Positions 1-6,425 of a DNA stretch of 64,000 bases are shown one piece after another. The notes beneath the pieces were generated by a model. The model was not told the origin of the DNA. It searched no databases and saw only the letters and a program-made list of their open reading frames with translations. Source of the DNA: JADLGH01 sp964586675 (lineage in GTDB: Bacteria; Desulfobacterota_D; UBA1144; Nemesobacterales; UBA2774); NCBI GenBank assembly GCA_964586675.1, contig CAZPHQ010000015.1, positions 3,898 through 67,897 of the forward strand. The letters are read 5' to 3'. How positions within the stretch are numbered: the stretch's first letter is position 1; the number at the start of each line of letters is the position of its first letter. Position numbers and translations under genes: made by a program.

Positions 1-790
1 TCTCGTTATCTTTTTTGGGGAGAGAGTCCTTGTACCTTGCTACAATATCTGGTGTAAGCTTATGATGGTTACGTAATTCGGAAATGGCTTTGAGCCCGCT
101 CGCAGTTACGGCCACTTCGTTCTTGTCGGAATCGAGAAGGAGGGAATAGATGAGGTGTACCAGGAAATAGGCGGAAAGCCCTTTAACGCGAAGAAAGTCT
201 TTGACTTCCTCTTCCATGTCGAACGATTTGTCTGTGAGATTCTCGAGTTTCTGTGCTAGCCAATCATAAGTAAACGGATTTCCAATCTTGCGTAGAAGGG
301 CATCGAATTTGATTCTGTCGACGCTTGAAAGCTGGTCTTTTAGTAAGGACTCGTCCTCACCGTTTATGATCACCTCGGAATTTATGTCTGCCAGGTTGCC
401 GTGATGCTTTCTGCAGGCCAGGAAGGAAGCAAACGGAAGAACATCATCAAGTTCCGACAGCCGCCCTTCCCTTTCGAGTAATTCCTGGACTAGAAAATAA
501 GCGGCCACTGCCCCAAGCAACGAATGTGTGCTCTTTCTGTTTTTCAGACTTTTCATTTTTTCTGCAGGAGCGGAAATATAGGCTTGAAAGTAGCCGCTGG
601 ACTTGCCGATATCGTGACAAAGTGTAATGATTTCGACAACCTTCTTTAATAAGTCCCTGTCTATGAGTGAAGAGGGGTTATCATCAAGTGACATGGCCGC
701 AAGAGCCGCTACGGATTGCAGATGATCTTCAAGGGCTTTCCCCGGATGGGATAACAGCCCGGAGCTAGAGGAAGATAATTTTCTCTCCAT
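1..790 (-). CDS. cas3: CRISPR-associated helicase/nuclease Cas3, N-terminal HD domain (partial)
   Basis: The frame runs off the left edge, so only about 263 N-terminal residues are present. It starts at ATG 790..788, inside the end of cas5 (26-bp overlap), which suggests translational coupling. The visible part is an HD nuclease domain: CHDIGK at residues 57-62 supplies the His-Asp metal pair, and a downstream KHHGN motif is the second histidine cluster typical of Cas3. In the family this domain degrades the non-target DNA strand after Cascade has bound its target. It is last of the visible cas genes, in the order expected for subtype I-B. Whether the helicase part is fused or separate cannot be told from this window. 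Confidence 0.9.
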   Translation of the reverse strand, partial: MERKLSSSSSGLLSHPGKALEDHLQSVAALAAMSLDDNPSSLIDRDLLKKVVEIITLCHDIGKSSGYFQAYISAPAEKMKSLKNRKSTHSLLGAVAAYFLVQELLEREGRLSELDDVLPFASFLACRKHHGNLADINSEVIINGEDESLLKDQLSSVDRIKFDALLRKIGNPFTYDWLAQKLENLTDKSFDMEEEVKDFLRVKGLSAYFLVHLIYSLLLDSDKNEVAVTASGLKAISELRNHHKLTPDIVARYKDSLPKKDNE

Positions 791-1502
791 TTTCGAGCTC
801 CCAATAGGTTTTTGGAACTACTCTTATCTCCTTTCCTTCGGCTTCATATATAACGTCGTTGTATTCCGTGACTATCCGCTCGGGAGTCATTTCTATGGGG
901 AGTCTCTCTTTGAAATATTTTTTGCCATTTTCAAACTTAATGCTGTCCTTGCGGCTCGCGAGCTGATACACGGGGACGACGGAATGGATATCCGTTTCCT
1001 CTTCGGAGTGTTTAATCATCTTGAATTCCCCTCCGAACGAAAAATTACACAATAATTCGCTGAGACCGAGGGACGGTGTGTAAAAGGACTTATGCCGGGC
1101 TAGATTGTCTTTAAGAAGCTCATACATATCATCGTTCGTATGAGAGAAGTACAGCCTGAACTGCACGTCTTTAATAAATTCTGTCCTGATCAGGGTTCTC
1201 GGCGAGTGCGCCCCCTTGCTTACCGGAATCCAGTTGTTGTCTTTGGTGTTGATAAGATTCAGCCCGAGCCGTGTTTTATTGACAGGCTTTATAAGCCTCA
1301 GCGCGATCCAGGCATCCTTTTTTGAGAAATGGCTCAGATATTCCTCTTTTCCAAGGCCTATAATCGCGGCTATCATTCCGGACAGAGAGGTCCTTGGGGG
1401 TATCGAGAAAGACAGCGGGGACGAAGTCGAGTAGAACTTTCGGAAATGGCCGAAATCGCCCCAGACATCGAATGTCAGAACTTTATCCATGCCGACTCTC
1501 AC
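765..1502 (-). CDS. cas5: Type I-B Cascade subunit Cas5
   Basis: About 245 residues. The N-terminal part (KVLTFDVWGDFGHFRKFY, then PPRTSLSGMIAAIIGL) is the RAMP fold of the Cas5 family in its subtype I-B form. In Cascade, Cas5 caps the 5' handle of the crRNA and contacts Cas8. The frame can begin at GTG 1502, overlapping the cas7 TGA. An ATG at 1490 (MDKVLTF) with a GAGAG stretch just upstream is an equally good start. It sits between cas7 and cas3 in an overlapping operon. Family assignment is secure; the exact start is not. Confidence 0.88.
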   Translation of the reverse strand: MRVGMDKVLTFDVWGDFGHFRKFYSTSSPLSFSIPPRTSLSGMIAAIIGLGKEEYLSHFSKKDAWIALRLIKPVNKTRLGLNLINTKDNNWIPVSKGAHSPRTLIRTEFIKDVQFRLYFSHTNDDMYELLKDNLARHKSFYTPSLGLSELLCNFSFGGEFKMIKHSEEETDIHSVVPVYQLASRKDSIKFENGKKYFKERLPIEMTPERIVTEYNDVIYEAEGKEIRVVPKTYWELENGEKIIFL

Positions 1503-2497
1503 ACTTGGATTTCAACTAAAGGGATAGAGCCAAGGGCGCCGGTGAAATCCACTTTACTGCCACTGGCCGTAAACGAGACCCTGTCGTCGGATTTGTATTC
1601 GATCCTCTCAATTTGGTCTCTATGTCCCGAGAGAATTTCTACCATCTCTGTAATGTCGAGTGAGAACTCGGATATGTCTCTTATGGCCTGGTCTTCTCTA
1701 TCATCTTTTACCTCCGCAATCCTGACCATTTTGTCGAGGTCTCCTAGATGGAAGTTGGATTCTTTGTAAATGATCCTGAGAAGGAGCCTCGGCATCTGCC
1801 CCGCCTTGGACCGGGATATCAGATTCTTGGTTCCATTCCAGATTCCGTCGAGGAGAAGGGAAATGTCATTCTCAGTCAGCCTGGTATCCTTGGCCGCATT
1901 TTCGTTGATCACGCCCCAAAAGGCTATGAGAGAATATGATAAAAAGTATTCTTCTCTGAAGGTTTTCTGTTCCATACCTTTTCCGGAGGCGAATGCGCCT
2001 GTGCCCTTTATGTATTCGAGATTTACCCTGTGAAGAGAGGTTCCGATTCTGAACTGCACCGGTCCCGTGTGAGTCACGGAGCTCTTCTCTTTCGATGATT
2101 TTTCAATGGGGAGTGTTACCCCGAAGAGGCGGATATCAATGCAGTCCCTGAGAATATTTTCGTTGACGACCTTTCTCATCTCAGAAAGTTTTATGTCGCC
2201 CTTCCTGATTTCTTTCCCGGACGAGTCTTTGAGAAAGTCTTCCGCCCTCTGCTTGGCGTCCTGAATGTTGCCGTCCTCGTCACTTATCTCTCTTACGAAT
2301 ATTTCCTGCTGCTTGAAATCTTTCAGGTAATCGCGAATGGTTCGTTTCAACCTAACGTCTGTAACAATATTTTTCCCTGTTTCCTCGTCGATCCTGGGCT
2401 TGTTTTCATCCACAGGGTCCCCATTAGGATTGGCATTTGTCACATCATATAAAAACAGAATTTCGGATCGATTGGTGATTGTGTCATGATTGCTCAT
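1499..2497 (-). CDS. cas7: Type I-B Cascade backbone subunit Cas7 (Csh2 family)
   Basis: About 332 residues starting at ATG 2497, preceded by AAGGAG nine bases upstream; a longer frame from a TTG at 2521 is less likely. The N-terminus (LFLYDVTNANPNGDPVDENKP) is the hallmark of the Csh2/Cas7b family, and the rest (VTHTGPVQFRIGTSLHRV, KGTGAFASGKG) follows that pattern. Cas7 polymerises along the crRNA spacer and forms the Cascade backbone. The gene overlaps cas8b by 14 bp and cas5 by about 4 bp, so the three are one translational unit. Confidence 0.92.
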   Translation of the reverse strand: MSNHDTITNRSEILFLYDVTNANPNGDPVDENKPRIDEETGKNIVTDVRLKRTIRDYLKDFKQQEIFVREISDEDGNIQDAKQRAEDFLKDSSGKEIRKGDIKLSEMRKVVNENILRDCIDIRLFGVTLPIEKSSKEKSSVTHTGPVQFRIGTSLHRVNLEYIKGTGAFASGKGMEQKTFREEYFLSYSLIAFWGVINENAAKDTRLTENDISLLLDGIWNGTKNLISRSKAGQMPRLLLRIIYKESNFHLGDLDKMVRIAEVKDDREDQAIRDISEFSLDITEMVEILSGHRDQIERIEYKSDDRVSFTASGSKVDFTGALGSIPLVEIQV

Positions 2498-4241
2498 CGT
2501 TCTGCTCTCCTTTGTAAACAAGGTTTGTTATTTCGTTTGCCAGATTCATACCGCACGCAAGGTAAAAATTGATTTCGTCGTTTGAAGACTTCCACGAACT
2601 GCCGGCTTCGAGTAAATACAAGGAAATGGCCCCGGCAATTTCTCTTTTGCCTTTGTCGAAGGATTTGTATTGCTCGAGCTTGTCCTGAACCTTGGGGAGT
2701 AACCCTTTTATCTCCCTTTCGCTGAGCTTAAGGCTCTTCAGGTGTTTCATGAAAGGCTTGGCTTCTCTTTCACTGTGCTGCTTTCTGAGAAGGAGCTCCG
2801 TGAGCGTACCCAGGAGGAAAATCCCCCTGGCCTCGGGGTTCGAAAATGATTTTCCATATTTCTCGAAAAAGGGAGTAAAAATATCTGTATGCATAACGGT
2901 CTCCTTGAAATCTATAAGGCCTAGTTTTTCAAAAAATATCAGGCTTTCCAGGGCGTCTTTGACGCTGTAATAGAAGCTGTCACCCGCTTCCGATTCAATA
3001 AAATCCTTTCTGATCTTGTTCAGCATGACCTGGAGTATGAAGTCGAAATCGAGATTCCCTCCCTTCATAGTCTTGTCGACTATCTCCAGAAAATATTTGT
3101 CCAGATCGTTGCTTTTCTTCCCCTTGTCTGACTTCGAGAAGAAATTCCTTATTCGGCCGAAATTGAATTTAAACTTCTCACCGAATAGCTCGTCTATCTC
3201 TTTTTTGATTTGAAAGATTATTCTCAATCTCGAAGGGAGGACGTCTTCTACGAGCAGCAGAACTCTCTCTACGCTTCCCGATTGCTCCCGGCTTAGAAAG
3301 AGAAAACTGAAAGTAACGAAATCGTTATATCTTCCGAGTATTCGGAGTATCCTTTCTTCCCTACGCTCGAGCTCTTTGCCGTCTCTTTCTGTAATCGTTT
3401 GTTCCTCTCTGGTGATTTCTTCCAGTATATCGATAATACGGCTGCCTACTTCGTCGCTTCCTATAATGGATTTTGGGATTATATAGTAGAAGATTCCATA
3501 AAAGTTGAACCTCCGTTTTTCGATGAGGAAATTTTTGCCTTCTTCAAGGCTCAGCTTGCATTCGGCGCATACGGGATAGTTTTTCCATGCTTCCTCTTCC
3601 CTGAATCCCCCGGATATAAAGCCGGGCTTGTCTAGCGTGTAAAACTTGAAGGTGTCGAGTCTCCCGATTACGGAATCTTTAGTCCTGCCGCATAGCGAGC
3701 ACATCCTGTTTTTACTCCCCACTTTGGCGTCTTTTTGATTTACGGCGTTAAGCAGGTAATTACAGAACGAGCTATACTCGCCTATGTATTTTTCATCACC
3801 TTCCCTGATTTTTATGGTAATCATCGAATTCTTGAGGCTCTCGTATTCCATTATCTGCTGCAGGATGTCGGCCTCGTTCAGGCGGAACGCGTTTTGGACA
3901 GCAGTGAGAAAAGTCTTATCTTCTTCATCCAATAAGGATAAGTCTAACCCCTCAAACCAATTTTTAATCTTCAGGTTGAAAGTCTTCGCGAGTCCGGTAA
4001 CTTTGGAAACCGGGGTGAAGTTTGTTCCGTTAGGCGAGCCCTTTCTATACAAGTATTTATTTACTTTCCCTTCGTCGAACTCTTCGAGTTTTACCTCAAG
4101 GAAATTAAAACCGGCTTCGCTTTTTTCGAAGACTATACAGATAACGTTCTCGGCTCTTGGGTCTTGGATAAGAGTACCCAAGGCGCTTTTGCCATCGCGT
4201 CTTAAAATTATATCTCCAACTTCTTTGATAGCGTGAATCAT
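2484..4241 (-). CDS. cas8b: Type I-B Cascade large subunit Cas8b (Csh1 family)
   Basis: 585 residues, usual length for Csh1/Cas8b. A zinc-ribbon signature is visible as C181, C184 (CSLCGRTKDS) and C225, C228 (CAECKLS), as in this family. Cas8 recognises the PAM and recruits Cas3. ATG at 4241 is preceded by GAGG and lies about 46 bp below a sigma-70 promoter whose -10 box is the apparent target of the crRNA-like RNA encoded upstream. Expression of cas8b-cas7-cas5-cas3 is therefore likely autoregulated by Cascade. By eye the gene is poorer in G+C than cas6 and the flanking chromosome. Confidence 0.92.
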   Translation of the reverse strand: MIHAIKEVGDIILRRDGKSALGTLIQDPRAENVICIVFEKSEAGFNFLEVKLEEFDEGKVNKYLYRKGSPNGTNFTPVSKVTGLAKTFNLKIKNWFEGLDLSLLDEEDKTFLTAVQNAFRLNEADILQQIMEYESLKNSMITIKIREGDEKYIGEYSSFCNYLLNAVNQKDAKVGSKNRMCSLCGRTKDSVIGRLDTFKFYTLDKPGFISGGFREEEAWKNYPVCAECKLSLEEGKNFLIEKRRFNFYGIFYYIIPKSIIGSDEVGSRIIDILEEITREEQTITERDGKELERREERILRILGRYNDFVTFSFLFLSREQSGSVERVLLLVEDVLPSRLRIIFQIKKEIDELFGEKFKFNFGRIRNFFSKSDKGKKSNDLDKYFLEIVDKTMKGGNLDFDFILQVMLNKIRKDFIESEAGDSFYYSVKDALESLIFFEKLGLIDFKETVMHTDIFTPFFEKYGKSFSNPEARGIFLLGTLTELLLRKQHSEREAKPFMKHLKSLKLSEREIKGLLPKVQDKLEQYKSFDKGKREIAGAISLYLLEAGSSWKSSNDEINFYLACGMNLANEITNLVYKGEQNDEQS

Positions 4242-4273
4242 ATTTGTATTTCCTCACAACGCCCGCCCGGATA

Positions 4274-4295
4274 GAATATCAGGACACTACCATAA
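4274..4295 (-). promoter_or_regulatory. Protospacer-like site in the cas8b promoter matched by the crRNA-like RNA
   Basis: Read on the minus strand from 4295 to 4274, this 22-nt stretch matches the spacer-like segment at 4396-4417 in 20 of 22 positions. Mismatches fall at spacer positions 6 (T versus G) and 9 (A versus G); the last 13 bases, TGTCCTGATATTC, are identical. Similarity stops exactly at the repeat/spacer boundary. The three bases immediately 5' (4298..4296) read TCA, a motif in the usual PAM position that has been reported as functional in some subtype I-B systems. The site begins on the last base of the cas8b -10 box and covers the predicted transcription start. Cascade bound here should block transcription. 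Confidence 0.82.
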
Positions 4296-4323
4296 TGATA
4301 ATCTATCTCAGGAGCCGAGTCAA
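4295..4323 (-). promoter_or_regulatory. Sigma-70-type promoter of cas8b-cas7-cas5-cas3
   Basis: Minus strand: -35 TTGACT (4323..4318), a 17-bp spacer, -10 TATCAT (4300..4295), each 5 of 6 to consensus. The predicted start lies near 4288, giving a leader of about 46 nt with GAGG before the cas8b ATG at 4241. The PAM-like TCA is embedded in the -10 box, so polymerase and Cascade would compete for the same bases. Confidence 0.75.
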
Positions 4324-4365
4324 ATATTTCGAGATGAATAAAAATAGGTTAAACTATTAGCCCCC

Positions 4366-4462
4366 ATGTCATAGAGTCCTATAAGGAATTGAAATTTATG
4401 TTAATGTCCTGATATTCATATTTTAGCCTACCTATAAGGATTAGAACCGCCGTATGCGGTTC
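4366..4462 (+). ncRNA. crRNA-like cas-regulating RNA (CreR-like mini-CRISPR)
   Basis: Two degenerate CRISPR repeats lie on the plus strand, opposite to the cas genes. Pseudo-repeat 1 (4366-4395) keeps the 3' half, CCTATAAGGAATTGAAA, with a near-intact 5' handle ATTGAAAT. Pseudo-repeat 2 (4419-4448) keeps the 5' half, TTTTAGCCTACCTATAAGGA, with a decayed 3' end. Both retain the small CCT/AGG stem for Cas6. Between them is a 23-nt spacer-like segment (4396-4418) that matches the cas8b promoter. If Cas6 cuts at the usual place in both repeats, the mature RNA spans about 4388-4440 (53 nt). Position between cas6 and cas8 is where creTA sits in Haloarcula hispanica I-B. I see no strong plus-strand promoter; TAAACT at 4350-4355 is a weak -10 candidate. 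The target being the cas8b promoter favours CreR over the toxin-controlling CreA. Confidence 0.82.
4444..4462 (+). terminator. Hairpin at the end of the crRNA-like RNA, possible terminator
   Basis: GAACCGC (4444-4450), loop CGTAT, GCGGTTC (4456-4462) make a perfect 7-bp stem that begins inside the 3' end of pseudo-repeat 2. The following GTTATATG is only mildly T-rich, so termination is plausible, not proven. It could equally end transcripts from cas6, whose stop is at 4506 on the other strand, and so separate cas6 from the cas8b unit. Confidence 0.45.
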
Positions 4463-4490
4463 GTTATATGTATAGTTTTGGCATATCAAT

Positions 4491-4520
4491 TTATATCACC
4501 TCAAATTATATCACCTCGAA
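4491..4520 (-). repeat. Tandem duplication of the cas6 3' end (2 x 15 bp)
   Basis: On the minus strand the last codons of cas6 (GAG GTG ATA TAA, 4517..4506) are followed after TTT by a second identical GAGGTGATATAA (4502..4491). The units are 15 bp with one mismatch (TTC versus TTT). The first copy supplies the stop codon and the second is untranslated. This looks like a recent slippage duplication. Confidence 0.8.
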
Positions 4521-5240
4521 GCACCCGAAGCCCTGGGAGTTTTTGCCGCCAAGGCCGGCGTCGTATGCCATCTTCATGAGCTCCCGGTTGCCCGAGAGCT
4601 CGTATATACCCGTCCATCCCTTGATTATGGTCCCCTTGTAGGAGACGATCTTCTGGTTTCCGGAATTGACCTTTAAAGGCACGAGGCGTATCTCACCCTG
4701 AGGCTTTTTCTTGTGGTAGGCCAGGAATTTTTTCCTGGCATTTTCGGATATGAGGTCTCCGAATTCGCTCTCGAAGGGAGAGTAATAGTACGTCTTTTTC
4801 CTCCCGTCGGGGTGGGAGAGCGTGCTGTATATCGTGACCGGGGAAAGCATCTTTATTTTGACCTTATCCCTGTCTATCGCGGAGTCAGCCACCTCGGCCG
4901 ATGACAGCGAGACGCGCTGCGCCGCGATCCTGACGCTTTTTCTACGCAGAAGCTCCTCGGCGAGCTCTTGCGTAAACTCGTTCATCGCCGAGTTCACGAC
5001 AAGCCGGAAGCTCGACAAGAACCTTATAGAGCCGTCCGCCTTGTTGAATTCGTAGTCCCCGAGGATGCGGGAAAATGTGAAGAGCTTGAAATTTCTCTTG
5101 CCGATCTGAAAGCCCTTGTCGTGGAGGATCTTGGCGAGCTTGGGAGAGATGGATTTATACAGAAACCCCTGTATCTGGTAGTTGTAATCGATCGGGACGA
5201 CGAATTCTTTTTCAGGGCTGAATTCGAGGAGAAGACGCAC
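4506..5240 (-). CDS. cas6: CRISPR pre-crRNA endoribonuclease Cas6
   Basis: 244 residues. The N-terminus (MRLLLEFSPEKEFVVPIDYNYQ) and the C-terminal glycine-rich loop (AGLGGKNSQGFGCFEVI, about residues 228-244) are diagnostic of Cas6. It cuts the repeat to leave the 8-nt 5' handle and would also process the crRNA-like RNA downstream. The start is GTG at 5240 with no Shine-Dalgarno sequence, 7 nt below a perfect -10 box, so the mRNA may be leaderless. It is separated from cas8b by 264 bp holding the regulatory RNA, so cas6 and the Cascade genes probably form separate transcription units. Confidence 0.92.
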   Translation of the reverse strand: MRLLLEFSPEKEFVVPIDYNYQIQGFLYKSISPKLAKILHDKGFQIGKRNFKLFTFSRILGDYEFNKADGSIRFLSSFRLVVNSAMNEFTQELAEELLRRKSVRIAAQRVSLSSAEVADSAIDRDKVKIKMLSPVTIYSTLSHPDGRKKTYYYSPFESEFGDLISENARKKFLAYHKKKPQGEIRLVPLKVNSGNQKIVSYKGTIIKGWTGIYELSGNRELMKMAYDAGLGGKNSQGFGCFEVI

Positions 5241-5247
5241 ACTGTTG

Positions 5248-5277
5248 ATTATAAATTTAATTTATATTGGAAGTCAA
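5248..5277 (-). promoter_or_regulatory. Sigma-70-type promoter of cas6
   Basis: Minus strand: -35 TTGACT (5277..5272), 18-bp AT-rich spacer, -10 TATAAT (5253..5248). Transcription should begin close to 5241-5240, the first base of the GTG start codon. The promoter lies in the 98-bp gap after the gene ending at 5339. It is unrelated in sequence to the target of the crRNA-like RNA, so cas6 should escape that repression. Confidence 0.7.
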
Positions 5278-5338
5278 GAGAAAAAGTCACTTGGGTAGGA
5301 AATATTACAAGACGCATGCATGCCGCCTCGAATCGAAG

Positions 5339-5887
5339 TTACGAAGATGCCGTCTGGTTTCTCTTTGTGACCGCGGCGTAGAGGTAGTAGGCGATCAGGA
5401 GGACGGTTATCGCCGTGAGAACGAGCTTCGCCGTCGAGGCCGCGGAGGCGAGGAAAATGGCAGCGCCGCCCGCGTTTACGGGGTCGGCGAGCTTGAAGAT
5501 GAATATCGTGTTAGCTATCGCTCCGAGAACTCCGGCAATGATCGGAATGCTGAACAGCTTGACAGCAGTTCCGCGTTCGAGCCCTTTTACCAGCGCCCCC
5601 AGGAGGTTTGCCATGAACCCGATATATCCGACGAGGAAGAGGTAGTCGATCCAGTTGAGTATTATGAGGGAGCGGACGCCTTTCTCACCGCACTGGTTGA
5701 CGATGTCCATGAACGCGCCCTTCGTGAACGCGAGCTCGAGCGGGATCATCCCGGGGCAGCCCGCCGGCCTTACGAGCTCGTCGGTGTAGTGCATGGCTAT
5801 CGCCGTAAGCACGAAATAGCACCCCGAAAATATGAGGAACTCCTTTACGGCGATCGCGTTGAAGAGAAAGTTCATGATCCTGCACAT
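5339..5887 (-). CDS. Putative four-helix integral membrane protein
   Basis: 182 residues with four hydrophobic segments (roughly residues 14-34, 70-98, 105-130 and 140-170) and no motif I recognise. ATG at 5887 is preceded by AGGAGG ten bases upstream, a convincing ribosome site; a second ATG (MNFLF) lies four codons on. The first loop is short and contains two cysteines (CPG and QCGE). It is upstream of the cas6 promoter in the same orientation but is not a known cas accessory gene. Function unknown. Confidence 0.65.
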   Translation of the reverse strand: MCRIMNFLFNAIAVKEFLIFSGCYFVLTAIAMHYTDELVRPAGCPGMIPLELAFTKGAFMDIVNQCGEKGVRSLIILNWIDYLFLVGYIGFMANLLGALVKGLERGTAVKLFSIPIIAGVLGAIANTIFIFKLADPVNAGGAAIFLASAASTAKLVLTAITVLLIAYYLYAAVTKRNQTASS

Positions 5888-6045
5888 ATGTGGGCCGCCT
5901 CCTTTGCCGCCAAAGAGTATCCAGTATAGCCGGAAACATTCAACCCCGGCGTGGCGTCGGGCCTTTGGAATCGGCGCCGGCGCTGTGTTAATATTTTATT
6001 CCAAAACGGCTCGGTGAAGCGACCGACGTGAGAGGATGGAGTCAG

Positions 6046-6366
6046 ATGAACGATGAAAGCAGGATAGAAAAATTAAAGGCGGGCGTGGAAAAAAATCCGG
6101 ACAATCCCCTTGCGAGGTATGGGCTAGCGAACGAGTATTACAAGCTCGGACTCTACGACGAGGCGATCACAGAGATAAACGAGTACCTCAAAATAACGGA
6201 GGACCAGGGCGCGGTCTACAGGATGCTCGCCGAGTGTTACCTCAACATCGGCGACTCGGAGATGGCAAGGGAGGCCTACTACAAAGGGATAGAGGCGGCG
6301 ACGAAGCACGGGCACCCCGGCATGGCCGAGGAATTCGAGGAAGCTATAGACATGATAGAGGATTAG
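6046..6366 (+). CDS. Small tetratricopeptide-repeat protein
   Basis: About 106 residues from ATG 6046 (MNDESRIEKL), with GGAG about 6 bases upstream; an upstream in-frame ATG at 6028 lacks a ribosome site. Two to three TPR units fill the protein: NPLARYGLANEYYKLGLYDEA, then AVYRMLAECYLNIGDSEMA. There is no signal peptide. Such single-domain TPR proteins act as protein-binding adaptors; no partner can be inferred. Convergent with the downstream oxidoreductase gene. Confidence 0.8.
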   Translation: MNDESRIEKLKAGVEKNPDNPLARYGLANEYYKLGLYDEAITEINEYLKITEDQGAVYRMLAECYLNIGDSEMAREAYYKGIEAATKHGHPGMAEEFEEAIDMIED

Positions 6367-6425
6367 CCGGGGGTTCTAAAGTTGAATCCGGAACCTTAAA
6401 GAAGCCTCGCCTTCCACGATCCTCC

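Noticed and set aside
4366..4448. A short CRISPR array
   Set aside because: Only two repeats, both decayed, and the interval between them is 23 nt, shorter than type I-B spacers. The interval matches the neighbouring promoter and not foreign DNA as far as can be seen.
4242..4505. A CreTA toxin-antitoxin RNA pair
   Set aside because: Location fits, but the guide matches the cas8b promoter. I see no separate small toxin transcript with its own promoter in the 264-bp gap, so CreR is the better reading.
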